Assembly (NCBI GenBank): GCA_003278095.1
Contig: QCHB01000003.1
Span: forward strand, 150,146-214,145
Length of the DNA stretch: 64,000 nucleotides
From: SAR116 cluster bacterium AG-390-L20
Lineage (GTDB): Bacteria; Pseudomonadota; Alphaproteobacteria; Puniceispirillales; Marisalimonadaceae
Direction: 5' to 3'
In this document: piece after piece, positions 1 through 8,437 of the stretch
Layout of the letters: every line of letters begins with the position of its first letter
How positions within the stretch are numbered: the first letter of the stretch is position 1
The notes under the pieces: generated by a model
The model's database searches: none
Told to the model about the DNA's origin: nothing
The model's input: the letters and a program-made list of their open reading frames with translations, nothing else
Program-made: the position numbers and the translations under genes

Positions 1-78
1 CAAAAGAGCTAAATTCAATAATAAATTCATATCTTACAAAATTATAATAATTTTAAATAGGGAGGTTTCAAAGTAATT

Positions 79-1659
79 ATGGGTAAACAGAATCCATTTT
101 TATTTAAGGAAATTTCAAGAACAGAGCATTGGAGAGTTCCTGAAATTATTTTGTCTCAATGTTTGAAGCATCCTAACAGAAAAATTATAAAATTTACCGA
201 TGGTCCTGAGTGGACGTTTAAAGATCTAAAAATAAAGTCTTTCCATAAAGCTAGAACTTTAAAAAATTTAAACTTGAAAGCAGGAGATAGTCTTACTGTT
301 ATAATCCAAGACCCTAAGGAATTTATTTTATATTGGATAGCGTCTAATTTCCTTGGAGTTATGTTTGTTGCTTTAAACACTGCGGTTAAGGGTAAAGGTT
401 TATTACATCAAATTAATACTTCAAAGTCTAAACATGTAATAGTAGAAAATTTATTTTTTGATGAAGTAAATGATCTAAAAAATAATAATAAGTTAGATGT
501 AAAAATATTAAATTGTAGTGAATTAAAAAACAAAGAAATAATAAATGAAAATGAAGTAATATTTGGAAAGCTAAGTGATAATGTATGTAGCATGTTTACC
601 AGTGGAACATCAGGACCATCTAAAGGTGTTATGATGCCAAATGCGCATTGCGTTTTATTTGCGATTGGAACAATTGAAAACTACGATTTAAAACACGACC
701 ATGTTTTCTATATTTCTCTTCCATTATTTCATGCAAATGGTTTATTTATGCAGCTTTTAGCCTGTATAATTACTGGTGCTAAAGCAATAATAAGAAACAG
801 ATTTTCTGCTTCTAATTGGCTAAAAGATATAAGAAAATATGACGTCACTCACACAAATATGCTAGGTGCAATAGCTGCATTCGTAGTTGCTCAACCTCCA
901 TCTGAATATGATAAGGATCATAAGTTAGCTGTAATTGGATCAGCACCCTTGCCAAGTGAACCTGAAAGAATTTTTAGAGAGAGATTTGGTGTCAAACAAG
1001 TCTTACCACTCTATGGAATGACTGAAGTCAACATCCCTATATATGGTTTGAAAAATGAAATAGGAAATGGAAAATGTGGAAAGGTTTACGAAAAATACTT
1101 TGAGGTTGAAATAAGAAACCCTGAAAATGATTCTAGAGTGAATGATGGTGAAGTCGGAGAGATAATGGTAAGACCAAAACAGCCGTTCGGCTTTATGTCT
1201 GGTTATATGGGTATGCCAGAAAAAACAATAGAAAGTTGGAGAAATTTTTGGTTTCATACTGGAGATGCAGGTATTAGAGAATCATCAGGTCATTTCACTT
1301 TTGTAGATAGGATAAAAGATTGTATTAGACGTAGAGGTGAAAATATTTCCTCTTATGAAGTAGAGCAGGCCTTTCTAGAAATTCCTTATATCACTGAAGC
1401 AGCTGCTTATGCAGTTTCGGCAGATGGTGGTGATGGAATGGAAGACGAGGTCATGGTAGCTTTAATGGCAAACAAAGATATTTCCATAAATTTTTTAGAA
1501 TTATTAGCTTTGGCAAAAAGCAACTTAGCAAAATTTGCTATCCCTAAATATTTAAGAATTATGGAAGAATTTCCTAAAACTCAAACAGGTAAAATCCAAA
1601 AAAACAAGCTTAGAGAACAGGGCGTTACTGTTGATACTTGGCAAAACATAAATATTTAA
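79..1659 (+). CDS. AMP-dependent acyl-CoA synthetase/ligase (CaiC-like)
   Basis: Adenylate-forming ligase of 526 residues, predicted to activate a carboxylic acid with ATP and join it to CoA in the cytoplasm. The AMP-binding P-loop reads TSGTSGPSKGVMMPN near residue 175, the second core motif is YGMTE near 314, the hinge region has TGDAG and DRIKDCIRRRGEN near 395-425, and the C-terminal catalytic lysine lies in KTQTGKIQKNK near 510. Overall length and the run around the YGMTE motif resemble crotonobetaine/carnitine-CoA ligase (CaiC), but ligases of this type accept many acids, so the substrate is unknown. A GGAGG sits 13 bases before the ATG, a rather long spacing. It heads a plus-strand run with a DapA-like enzyme and a cupin, and faces a crotonase and a family III CoA-transferase on the other strand, which together suggest degradation of an acid through its CoA thioester. 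Confidence 0.85.
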   Translation: MGKQNPFLFKEISRTEHWRVPEIILSQCLKHPNRKIIKFTDGPEWTFKDLKIKSFHKARTLKNLNLKAGDSLTVIIQDPKEFILYWIASNFLGVMFVALNTAVKGKGLLHQINTSKSKHVIVENLFFDEVNDLKNNNKLDVKILNCSELKNKEIINENEVIFGKLSDNVCSMFTSGTSGPSKGVMMPNAHCVLFAIGTIENYDLKHDHVFYISLPLFHANGLFMQLLACIITGAKAIIRNRFSASNWLKDIRKYDVTHTNMLGAIAAFVVAQPPSEYDKDHKLAVIGSAPLPSEPERIFRERFGVKQVLPLYGMTEVNIPIYGLKNEIGNGKCGKVYEKYFEVEIRNPENDSRVNDGEVGEIMVRPKQPFGFMSGYMGMPEKTIESWRNFWFHTGDAGIRESSGHFTFVDRIKDCIRRRGENISSYEVEQAFLEIPYITEAAAYAVSADGGDGMEDEVMVALMANKDISINFLELLALAKSNLAKFAIPKYLRIMEEFPKTQTGKIQKNKLREQGVTVDTWQNINI

Positions 1660-1692
1660 TTATTATATAATTTCTTATCAAAGGAGATCAAA

Positions 1693-2610
1693 ATGGCTAA
1701 GGATGATTTTAAGGGTTGTTGGCCTGTAGCTCCAACTCCTTTCAAACCTAGTGGTGAAATTGATAAAGAGGGTATGAAAAGGGTCATTGACTGTATGGTT
1801 GATCAACAGGTTGACGGTATTTGTATATTGGCAAATTATTCTGAGCAATTTTTATTGTCTGATGAAGAAAGAGAAATTTTAACAAGGCTATGTATAGAGC
1901 ATATAGATGGCAGGGTTCCTGTTATTACAACGGTGAGTCATTTTTCTACTGATATAGCTTTTTCAAGAGCTAAATTAGTAAAAGAACTTGGTGGGGAAAT
2001 GCTCATGATGATGCCACCCTATCATGGTGCTCTAATGAAAGGTTCTCCTCAGCAAACATTTGAACAATTTGCCAAAGTTGGTGAAGTAGGTGTCACTATT
2101 ATGGTTCAAGATGCACCTTTATCTGGAGTAGATTTACCCGTACCTCTTTTAATAAAGATGGCCAAAGAAATTGAAATGGTGAAATGTTTTAAAATTGAGT
2201 GTGCTCAAGCAGCTGCTAAATTAAGAGTTCTTGTAAATGAAGGTGGAGATTTTATAGAAGGACCTTTTGATGGAGAAGAAGGAATAACATTATTTGCTGA
2301 TTTAGAAGCTGGAGCAACTGGAAATATGAGTTCAGCAATGATACCAGACTTAATAAGACCAATAGTTTTAGATTTTCTTGGAGGAAACGCTCAAAAATCT
2401 GAAGATCAATATAATCATATATTACCATTAATTAATTATGAAAATAGACAATGTGGCTTTAGGGCTACAAAGGTAGTTATGAAAGAAGGTGGTGTAATAA
2501 ATTCTGATTTTTGTAGGCATCCTATCCCTGATTTAGAAGAAAACACAAAAAAGGGTTTGATAAACTTAGTTAAAAATTACAACCCAATTGCCTTACAATG
2601 GGGTAAATAA
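1693..2610 (+). CDS. DapA/NanA-family aldolase or dehydratase
   Basis: A class I aldolase-fold protein (PF00701 family, 305 residues, usual length). The Schiff-base lysine is seen as Lys167 in KCFKIE. Two features argue against true dihydrodipicolinate synthase: the pyruvate-carboxylate loop GTTGE is replaced by ANYSE (47-51), and the position of the catalytic tyrosine, 28 residues before the lysine, is Gln139 in MVQDAPLSG. Family members with altered loops act on 2-keto-3-deoxy sugar acids or are lyases of other pyruvate adducts, so a catabolic role is more likely than lysine synthesis. AAGGAG stands 7 bases before the ATG. It follows the acyl-CoA ligase by 33 bases and is probably co-transcribed with it and with the cupin downstream. 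The exact substrate cannot be read from the sequence. Confidence 0.8.
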   Translation: MAKDDFKGCWPVAPTPFKPSGEIDKEGMKRVIDCMVDQQVDGICILANYSEQFLLSDEEREILTRLCIEHIDGRVPVITTVSHFSTDIAFSRAKLVKELGGEMLMMMPPYHGALMKGSPQQTFEQFAKVGEVGVTIMVQDAPLSGVDLPVPLLIKMAKEIEMVKCFKIECAQAAAKLRVLVNEGGDFIEGPFDGEEGITLFADLEAGATGNMSSAMIPDLIRPIVLDFLGGNAQKSEDQYNHILPLINYENRQCGFRATKVVMKEGGVINSDFCRHPIPDLEENTKKGLINLVKNYNPIALQWGK

Positions 2611-2649
2611 TGATTAAACTTGTAATTTTATTTTTAGTTGGAGGGATAG

Positions 2650-3159
2650 ATGCCTTACACTCTGAGTGATTTAGTTGGTGATATAAAAGAAATACTTGTC
2701 AATGATCAAATTCAAAATGGCTCAGATAAAATTTGTTACTTTGTTTCAAAAGCCTTAATGGATCAAAACTTTATAGCACAGAACCTTCCTGATAGATTAA
2801 ATGGTGAACTGCCTAGACAAATACTTTATGAAGACAACGATACAGGATTTTGTGTTTGTGGCCACGTATATGATACCGAGGCTATTGGAACTCCTCACGA
2901 TCATGGACCAAGTTGGGCAATTTACGGGCAAGCATCTGGAGAAACAGAAATGACAGATTGGGAGATTACTAATGACATATCTACGGATGATATCATTTAT
3001 GTTAAACCTAAAAAAACTTATACCATGAAAGCTGGAGATGTTCATTTTTATGATATTGGTCATGTTCACTCCCCTGTAAGGAAAGATCCTGTAAGATTGC
3101 TTAGAATAGAAGGTGAAAATTTAGATAATATTAAGAGATCGAACATAAAGGTATCTTGA
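2650..3159 (+). CDS. Cupin-fold protein, 3-His (cysteine dioxygenase-like) metal site
   Basis: Single-domain cupin of 169 residues. The metal-binding motif reads GTPHDHGPSWAIYG, giving His83 and His85, and the third ligand is His138 or His140 in DIGHVHSP. The glutamate that usually follows the HxH by 3-4 residues is absent (Trp/Ala at that place), which is the pattern of 3-His thiol dioxygenases such as cysteine dioxygenase and 3-mercaptopropionate dioxygenase, although overall similarity to those enzymes is not obvious and a non-enzymatic or other oxygenase role is possible. GGAGGG precedes the ATG by four bases. It is the third gene of the plus-strand run and ends 27 bases before the convergent crotonase gene. 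Product call as a cupin is firm; thiol dioxygenase activity is an inference. Confidence 0.75.
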   Translation: MPYTLSDLVGDIKEILVNDQIQNGSDKICYFVSKALMDQNFIAQNLPDRLNGELPRQILYEDNDTGFCVCGHVYDTEAIGTPHDHGPSWAIYGQASGETEMTDWEITNDISTDDIIYVKPKKTYTMKAGDVHFYDIGHVHSPVRKDPVRLLRIEGENLDNIKRSNIKVS

Positions 3160-3186
3160 GCAAGAACATAATTTTCGCAATATATT

Positions 3187-3948
3187 TTATTTATTTTTAA
3201 CTTGAGTATCTACAAATTCTTTAATTCTTTTAACTAAACCTGGTTTTGATGCAGATCTAACTAATGCTGCAAGATCGTTGTTTAAATCTTTATCATCTAA
3301 AGTCTCTGACATTAATTTAGATTTCGATTCATAATTAAGATTAAAGGCTTCTAAGCTTATTTCTTTAATCTTTGATTTCCAGTTATTTGCTTCACAAATA
3401 CTTGTTAAAAAGCCACTTTTAAGGGCTTCATCTGAATTAAAAATTCGAGATGATTCAAGAAAATTTATAGCATTTTTTCTTCCAACCAATCTAGATAACC
3501 TTCTTGTGCCTAGTACTATTCCGAATTGCAATCCCGGCATACGAAAAGTTGTTTCTGGTGAAGCAACCCTGTGTTGACATGCAGAAACAATATCTGCGCC
3601 AGCACCAAAACACTTGCCATGAACAAGAGCTAGGCTACTAATTGGTAATTTATAAATCATTTGAAGTAATTCTTCAATTTTAACAAAACGATAAAGAAGG
3701 TCCGCATCACTTTCATTTTGAAGATTACTCAAGTCAAAGCCAGAAGAAAAAGCTCGTCCTTCGCCGCTAAAAATTAATAGTTTAATTTTCTTTTGGAGGG
3801 CTTCGTTTATACCATCAGTCATAATTTGAATCATTTGAGAATTTAAGGCGTTGAGACGAGATGGATTATTTAAACGGAACCAAGTTATATTTTCTTGATG
3901 TTCAATTATAATTGGAGTTGATTTTGTTTTCATAACTAATTTAACCAT
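3187..3948 (-). CDS. Enoyl-CoA hydratase/isomerase family protein (crotonase)
   Basis: Crotonase-fold protein of 253 residues acting on acyl-CoA thioesters. The first oxyanion-hole segment is GEGRAFSSGFDLS and the second is HGKCFGAGADIVSACQH, where the GAGAD turn supplies the backbone NH. The catalytic region following it carries an unusual MPGLQFGIVLGTRRL rather than a clear E..LG pair, so hydratase activity is not certain. The start is either at 3948, which overlaps the upstream CoA-transferase by 13 bases, or at the in-frame ATG at 3933, which removes the overlap. Tight linkage to the family III CoA-transferase indicates co-transcription and a shared substrate, as in carnitine metabolism (CaiB with CaiD), but the family is broad and the substrate is unknown. 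Confidence 0.8.
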   Translation of the reverse strand: MVKLVMKTKSTPIIIEHQENITWFRLNNPSRLNALNSQMIQIMTDGINEALQKKIKLLIFSGEGRAFSSGFDLSNLQNESDADLLYRFVKIEELLQMIYKLPISSLALVHGKCFGAGADIVSACQHRVASPETTFRMPGLQFGIVLGTRRLSRLVGRKNAINFLESSRIFNSDEALKSGFLTSICEANNWKSKIKEISLEAFNLNYESKSKLMSETLDDKDLNNDLAALVRSASKPGLVKRIKEFVDTQVKNK

Positions 3949-5111
3949 TCACAAATTACTTCCTCATTATGTTCACCAAGTTCAGGAGGCATTTTTAAAT
4001 CTTTTGTTTCAACCCCCTCAATTGAAATAGGAAAAGCAACGCTGTATGTTTGGGAGCCATTTGGTAAAGCAATGGGTTTTATTATTCCCATATGTTTTAT
4101 GTGTTTGTCTTTTAATATAGCTTCAAAATTATTAATAGGCGCACAAGGAACTTTTCTTTTGTCCATTTCTCTCAACCAATGTTTCACATTATGTTTAATA
4201 AATATTTTCGTAAGTATTTTTGACAACTCATCTTGATTTTTAGCTCGATCAGATTGTGTTTTAAAACGGGTGTCATTCTTAAGATATTCCATTTCAACAG
4301 CTTCGCAAACTTCAAACCAAAGCTTATCGTTTCCTGCTGCAATCACAAAAAAAGCGTCAGACGCTTTAAATGCTTGATATGGAGCATTTCTAGAGTGAGC
4401 AGACCCAAGCTTTTCTGGTGCTTTATTATTTCCAAAATATTCACTTGTTTGAAGAGCAGATATTCCTAAAAGGCTGCCAATCATAGAGCAATCTATGTGT
4501 GTTCCTTCACCACTTTGTTCAACTCTTCTGAGCATAGCCATAATTGTATAACTAGCATACAAACCTGTACAAAAATCACCTATTGGAACTCCGCATTTAA
4601 CTGGAGAAGTATCTTTTTCTCCAGTAACGCTCATTATTCCAGATATAGCCTGAACCGTTACATCAAAAGCCCCTTTATCAGAATAAGGACCTGTCTGACC
4701 ATAACCAGAAATAGAACAATATATTAACTTTTTGTTAATTTTTTTTAAATCGTCATAACCAAGGCTAAGTTTTTTCAAAACACCTGGACGATAATTTTCA
4801 ATTAATATTGTTGCCTTGGAAATAAGTCGTTTTAGTAGACTTACATCAGAAGGATCCTTTATATTAAGAGCTACGCTCCTTTTATTACGGTTAACTGATG
4901 CAAAGTTTTCACTGTAAGCTTCATTGTTTTTTTGTTGAGAAATATTTAATGGAGGCCATTGTCTCATTCCATCACCTCCTTTTGGGTTTTCAATTTTTAT
5001 AACATCTGCGCCAAGATCTGCTAATAATGAAGATGCAAAAGGGCCGGCTGCAATTTGACCAAGTTCTATTACACGAATACCTGATAAAGGTTTTCCATTA
5101 TCTTTAAACAT
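3936..5111 (-). CDS. CaiB/BaiF family III CoA-transferase
   Basis: Family III CoA-transferase of 391 residues that would move CoA from a donor thioester to a small organic acid. The N-terminal signature IRVIELGQIAAGPFASSLLADLGADVIKIENP and the R..K.S..L sequence NRNKRSVALN are typical, and the catalytic aspartate is expected in the VPIGDFCTGLYA segment near residue 175-185. Length is normal for the family. The gene lies between the rhodanese gene upstream and the crotonase downstream, all on the minus strand, and is probably part of the same transcript. Known family members act on carnitine, oxalate, benzylsuccinate, 3-sulfinopropionate and others; nothing here decides among them. A second family III transferase occurs at 22482-23690. 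Confidence 0.88.
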   Translation of the reverse strand: MFKDNGKPLSGIRVIELGQIAAGPFASSLLADLGADVIKIENPKGGDGMRQWPPLNISQQKNNEAYSENFASVNRNKRSVALNIKDPSDVSLLKRLISKATILIENYRPGVLKKLSLGYDDLKKINKKLIYCSISGYGQTGPYSDKGAFDVTVQAISGIMSVTGEKDTSPVKCGVPIGDFCTGLYASYTIMAMLRRVEQSGEGTHIDCSMIGSLLGISALQTSEYFGNNKAPEKLGSAHSRNAPYQAFKASDAFFVIAAGNDKLWFEVCEAVEMEYLKNDTRFKTQSDRAKNQDELSKILTKIFIKHNVKHWLREMDKRKVPCAPINNFEAILKDKHIKHMGIIKPIALPNGSQTYSVAFPISIEGVETKDLKMPPELGEHNEEVICEWLN

Positions 5112-5127
5112 TATCAGCTTTCAGCAT

Positions 5128-6696
5128 TTATATTTCCAATTTAAAAAAATTAATTTCTTGTTTATCCATTTTGTCTAACAGATCTATTTCCCATTTCAAA
5201 TATTGCCTGGCGTGATCTTTATTCCCCTCATGACGCATGTAGGTATGAAAGTTAAAGTCTATAAACTTTTTGTCTAATTGAATTATGTTTTGATCGAGAC
5301 ATTCAGGGTATTTAAAAATTTCTTCCTTATTCCAATGATATACTTTGATTTGAATTTCCGGATATATCTCTTTGAGATCCTTAACAATCAGACTTACCTT
5401 GTATATGTCGTCGAAAACTATAATTATATTTTTAATCAAGTTAGATATGTTTTGTTTAAGAACTGATCTATTTAACCAAATAGAATTTTTCAGCCTTAAT
5501 TTGCAATAATCAATACTTTTACGGATATCAAAAATAATACCTGTATCTGAAGTTTTTATATCATTCAAACTTATATGAGTAACTGATATATTATTGAGTT
5601 TAATGTGATTTTTTATATTTAATGTATTTATTTCTGTTTCTATGCCCCTAAAAACATAACACTCAAAATTCATTTTTTTAAGCCAGAGTGCTGTTGTTCC
5701 AGCTCTTACAAGATCACCCTCATCAAAAAGTATTATTCGTGACTTTAATACTCCAACATAATTATCTGTAGCCTGAACCAGTTGACCCCCAGGGACATTT
5801 CTAATTCCTGTGACAGATTTTATAGGAGATAAATTTGTTTTTACGTTAAAAATATAAGTAGATCTTGTTTCATCCTCTATTAAATCTTTAACTTTTGGTA
5901 AATCAATAACTTTTATATGATTTTTATCTAACAAATTTGAAATTTCACTTTTTAGTTTTTCTCTTTCTTTATCTTTAGGAGTAATATCGAGAAAATTTGT
6001 TTTGTTATTTTCTAATTTTAAGTCAGACAAAACCCAACCCTGAGTTCCATTTTCTAAGGCGTAGACTTTATTTTTTATACCAAAATTTATTAATGTTTGG
6101 GCCCCAATAATTGATCTTGTTCTGCCTGCACAATTTATAATTATGTCAGTCTTTGGGCTTTTGATTATTGATGAAATTTTATATGGTATTTCGGCATTAG
6201 GGCAACAAATACTTTCTGGGATACTCATTTTATTATACTCTTCAAATGGTCGCCCATCTAATATGATTATATCTTCTTTTTTATTCTGTTTTTGTAATAA
6301 TTCTTTGGGTGTAATTGAAGGGGTCCGAAACTTGTGTTCAACTAATTCACCAAAACTTTTACTAGGAACATTAATGCCATCAAATAATTTGAACTTGGCT
6401 CCCAACCAACCTTTAACACCTTCTTTTAAAATTAAAATTTTAGAATAGCCTAAAGCATTTGCTTGTTTATAGGCTAACTCTGATATTCCATTGTTATCAT
6501 CAAATAATACAACCCGAACATTTTTATTTGGAAGAAGTTTCTCTATGTTGATTTCAAAACTACTAAATGGAATTGAGATAGAAAAAAAAGGATGACCTTC
6601 AGCATGTTGGCCAATTTCTCTCACATCAATAAACGCAATCTCGTCATCATCCGAAATCCAAGACTTAACTGTTTTTGCATCTACAGTATTATCCAT
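5128..6696 (-). CDS. Four-domain rhodanese-like sulfurtransferase
   Basis: Protein of 522 residues made of four rhodanese-like units at roughly 1-110, 125-235, 260-360 and 370-470, followed by a charged C-terminal tail. Only unit 2 keeps the catalytic cysteine, Cys189 in the loop NCAGRTRS, with the CxxR-type loop of sulfurtransferases. The same place reads FDDN in unit 1 (66-67), FDEG in unit 3 (325-326) and FDDI in unit 4 (429-430), so three units should be inactive and may be structural or binding modules. No signal peptide is seen, so it should be cytosolic. It would transfer sulfane sulfur to a thiol acceptor. The gene is divergent from the ThDP enzyme gene at 6784, with an 87-base shared promoter region, and runs into the CoA-transferase 16 bases downstream. 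Confidence 0.85.
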   Translation of the reverse strand: MDNTVDAKTVKSWISDDDEIAFIDVREIGQHAEGHPFFSISIPFSSFEINIEKLLPNKNVRVVLFDDNNGISELAYKQANALGYSKILILKEGVKGWLGAKFKLFDGINVPSKSFGELVEHKFRTPSITPKELLQKQNKKEDIIILDGRPFEEYNKMSIPESICCPNAEIPYKISSIIKSPKTDIIINCAGRTRSIIGAQTLINFGIKNKVYALENGTQGWVLSDLKLENNKTNFLDITPKDKEREKLKSEISNLLDKNHIKVIDLPKVKDLIEDETRSTYIFNVKTNLSPIKSVTGIRNVPGGQLVQATDNYVGVLKSRIILFDEGDLVRAGTTALWLKKMNFECYVFRGIETEINTLNIKNHIKLNNISVTHISLNDIKTSDTGIIFDIRKSIDYCKLRLKNSIWLNRSVLKQNISNLIKNIIIVFDDIYKVSLIVKDLKEIYPEIQIKVYHWNKEEIFKYPECLDQNIIQLDKKFIDFNFHTYMRHEGNKDHARQYLKWEIDLLDKMDKQEINFFKLEI

Positions 6697-6783
6697 TTAA
6701 ATAACTCAATCATTAGTTTAATCTTAACAATATTAAAAATTAATATAAGATTTTTAACATGTTAAGTCAAAAGGGGTGGGACT

Positions 6784-8436
6784 ATGAAAGAATATAATGT
6801 GGGAGACCTAGTTTCAGAATTTTTATATCAGATAGGTGTGAAAGATGTTTTTGGTGTGGTTTCAGTCCATAACATACCTATGCTAGATGCTATTGGCAGA
6901 AGGAACTATATACAAATGATACCTGCAAGAGGTGAAATGGGCGCAGGTCACATGGCAGATGGTTATGCAAGAGCTACAAATGGTCTTGGAGTTGTCTTTA
7001 CTAGTACTGGACCTGGGGCAGCAAATATAGCAGGAGCTTTAGTTGAGTCACGGTTTGCGGGCTCTGCAGTACTTCATTTTACTGGTCAAACGGCAACAGA
7101 AAATTTAGATAAAAAGCAAGGAACAGTTCACGATGTTCCTGATCAGTTGGGTATGTTGAAATCTATTTCAAAGAAAGCAATTAGAATAAGCAAACCAGAA
7201 GACGTTATTACAAAATTAATGGAAGCAACTACTGCCGCTCTCACCCCTCCAATGGGACCTGTGTCTATTGAAATACCAATAGATATTCAAAGGACTATTA
7301 TTGAAAGGCCATCAGAATTAGATCAAATTAAATTGCCAAGCATAAATTTACAAATAGGTGATATTTCATCTTTAGATAGGATAGAGGACATAGTAAAAAA
7401 ATCTAAAAGAAAAATACTTTGGGTAGGTAATGGGGCAAAATTTGCAAAAGATGAAGTGGAAAAATTTATTGATATTGGCTTTGCAGTTGTTACTAGCACA
7501 TTAGGAAGAGGTGTTGTTCCTGAAAGTAATAAAATGAGTATGGGTGCTTTTAATGCTGTACCTCTAATAGAAGATTTTTATAAAACACTTGATTTAATGA
7601 TAGTTGTTGGAAGTAGATTAAGAGGACACGAAACTAGAGATATGTCTCTAAAACTTCCAGACAATATTATTCAAATTGACATTGATCCTGATGCAGAAAA
7701 TAGAACATACAAAACTAACCTTTTTCATTGTGGTGAAGCAAAAATGGTTTTGGGAGAACTTGCTAATAGACTGTCAAACACTATCCTTGTCGATGATGAC
7801 TGGATAAATGAAGTTTCACAACTAAAAAACAAAATTTTAGAATCTTATAAAAATAATCTTGGTGCTTACAAGGACTTTCCAGAAATTATCAGAAGAGTAC
7901 TTCCTGAAAATGGAAGATGGGTCAGAGACGTAACGATTTCTAATAGTATGTGGGGCAATCGTTCTATGCAAATTAATAAACCTGAACAAAACATTTATCC
8001 TGTTGGAGCTGCAATTGGACCTGGAATGGCCCTTGCTATTGGAGCGTCTGTTGGTATTAATGGAGAAAAAACCATTGCAATGTGTGGTGATGGAGGTTTT
8101 ATGTTAAATCTTCCTGATTTGTGGACAGCTGCTGAAACTAATTGTGATGTAGTTTTTCTAGTGATGAACGACCAGGGATATGGTGTTATAAAACATATTC
8201 AAGAAAGCATGTATGGTGGAAGAAAATTCTATGCAGATTTGATAGGTCCAAATTTTGAAGATTTAGCCAAAGTTGCAAAAATGAAATATAAGAGAATTGA
8301 TAATGCTAATGAGCTAGAAAAAAAAATGGATGAAGCTATAAAATTTACTGGCCCTGTTTTAGTAGAAGTAAATGTTCACGCAGTAGGAGAAATGCCTCGT
8401 TACTTTGCTCCACCTCCTCATGCTTTGAAGGATTGA
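6784..8436 (+). CDS. Thiamine diphosphate-dependent enzyme, acetolactate synthase-like
   Basis: ThDP enzyme of 550 residues with the three-domain layout of the acetolactate synthase/benzoylformate decarboxylase superfamily. The cofactor-activating glutamate is Glu51 in ARGEMGAGHMADGYAR, and the Mg-ThDP motif is CGDGGFMLNL followed by NDQGYG near residues 434-465. It could be a 2-keto acid decarboxylase, carboligase or lyase. It does not look like a dedicated biosynthetic IlvB because no small regulatory subunit gene follows, and the N-terminus does not match sulfoacetaldehyde acetyltransferase as I know it. The next gene, a TauE/SafE permease, starts one base after its stop, so the two are almost certainly translated from one message and functionally linked. 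A purine-rich AAAAGGGGTGGGA precedes the ATG. Confidence 0.85.
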   Translation: MKEYNVGDLVSEFLYQIGVKDVFGVVSVHNIPMLDAIGRRNYIQMIPARGEMGAGHMADGYARATNGLGVVFTSTGPGAANIAGALVESRFAGSAVLHFTGQTATENLDKKQGTVHDVPDQLGMLKSISKKAIRISKPEDVITKLMEATTAALTPPMGPVSIEIPIDIQRTIIERPSELDQIKLPSINLQIGDISSLDRIEDIVKKSKRKILWVGNGAKFAKDEVEKFIDIGFAVVTSTLGRGVVPESNKMSMGAFNAVPLIEDFYKTLDLMIVVGSRLRGHETRDMSLKLPDNIIQIDIDPDAENRTYKTNLFHCGEAKMVLGELANRLSNTILVDDDWINEVSQLKNKILESYKNNLGAYKDFPEIIRRVLPENGRWVRDVTISNSMWGNRSMQINKPEQNIYPVGAAIGPGMALAIGASVGINGEKTIAMCGDGGFMLNLPDLWTAAETNCDVVFLVMNDQGYGVIKHIQESMYGGRKFYADLIGPNFEDLAKVAKMKYKRIDNANELEKKMDEAIKFTGPVLVEVNVHAVGEMPRYFAPPPHALKD

Positions 8437-8437
8437 A

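Noticed and set aside
6784..8436. Assignment as sulfoacetaldehyde acetyltransferase (Xsc)
   Set aside because: The sulfur context is tempting, but the N-terminal region and length (550 versus about 590 residues) do not look like Xsc, and no pta or taurine dehydrogenase gene is nearby.
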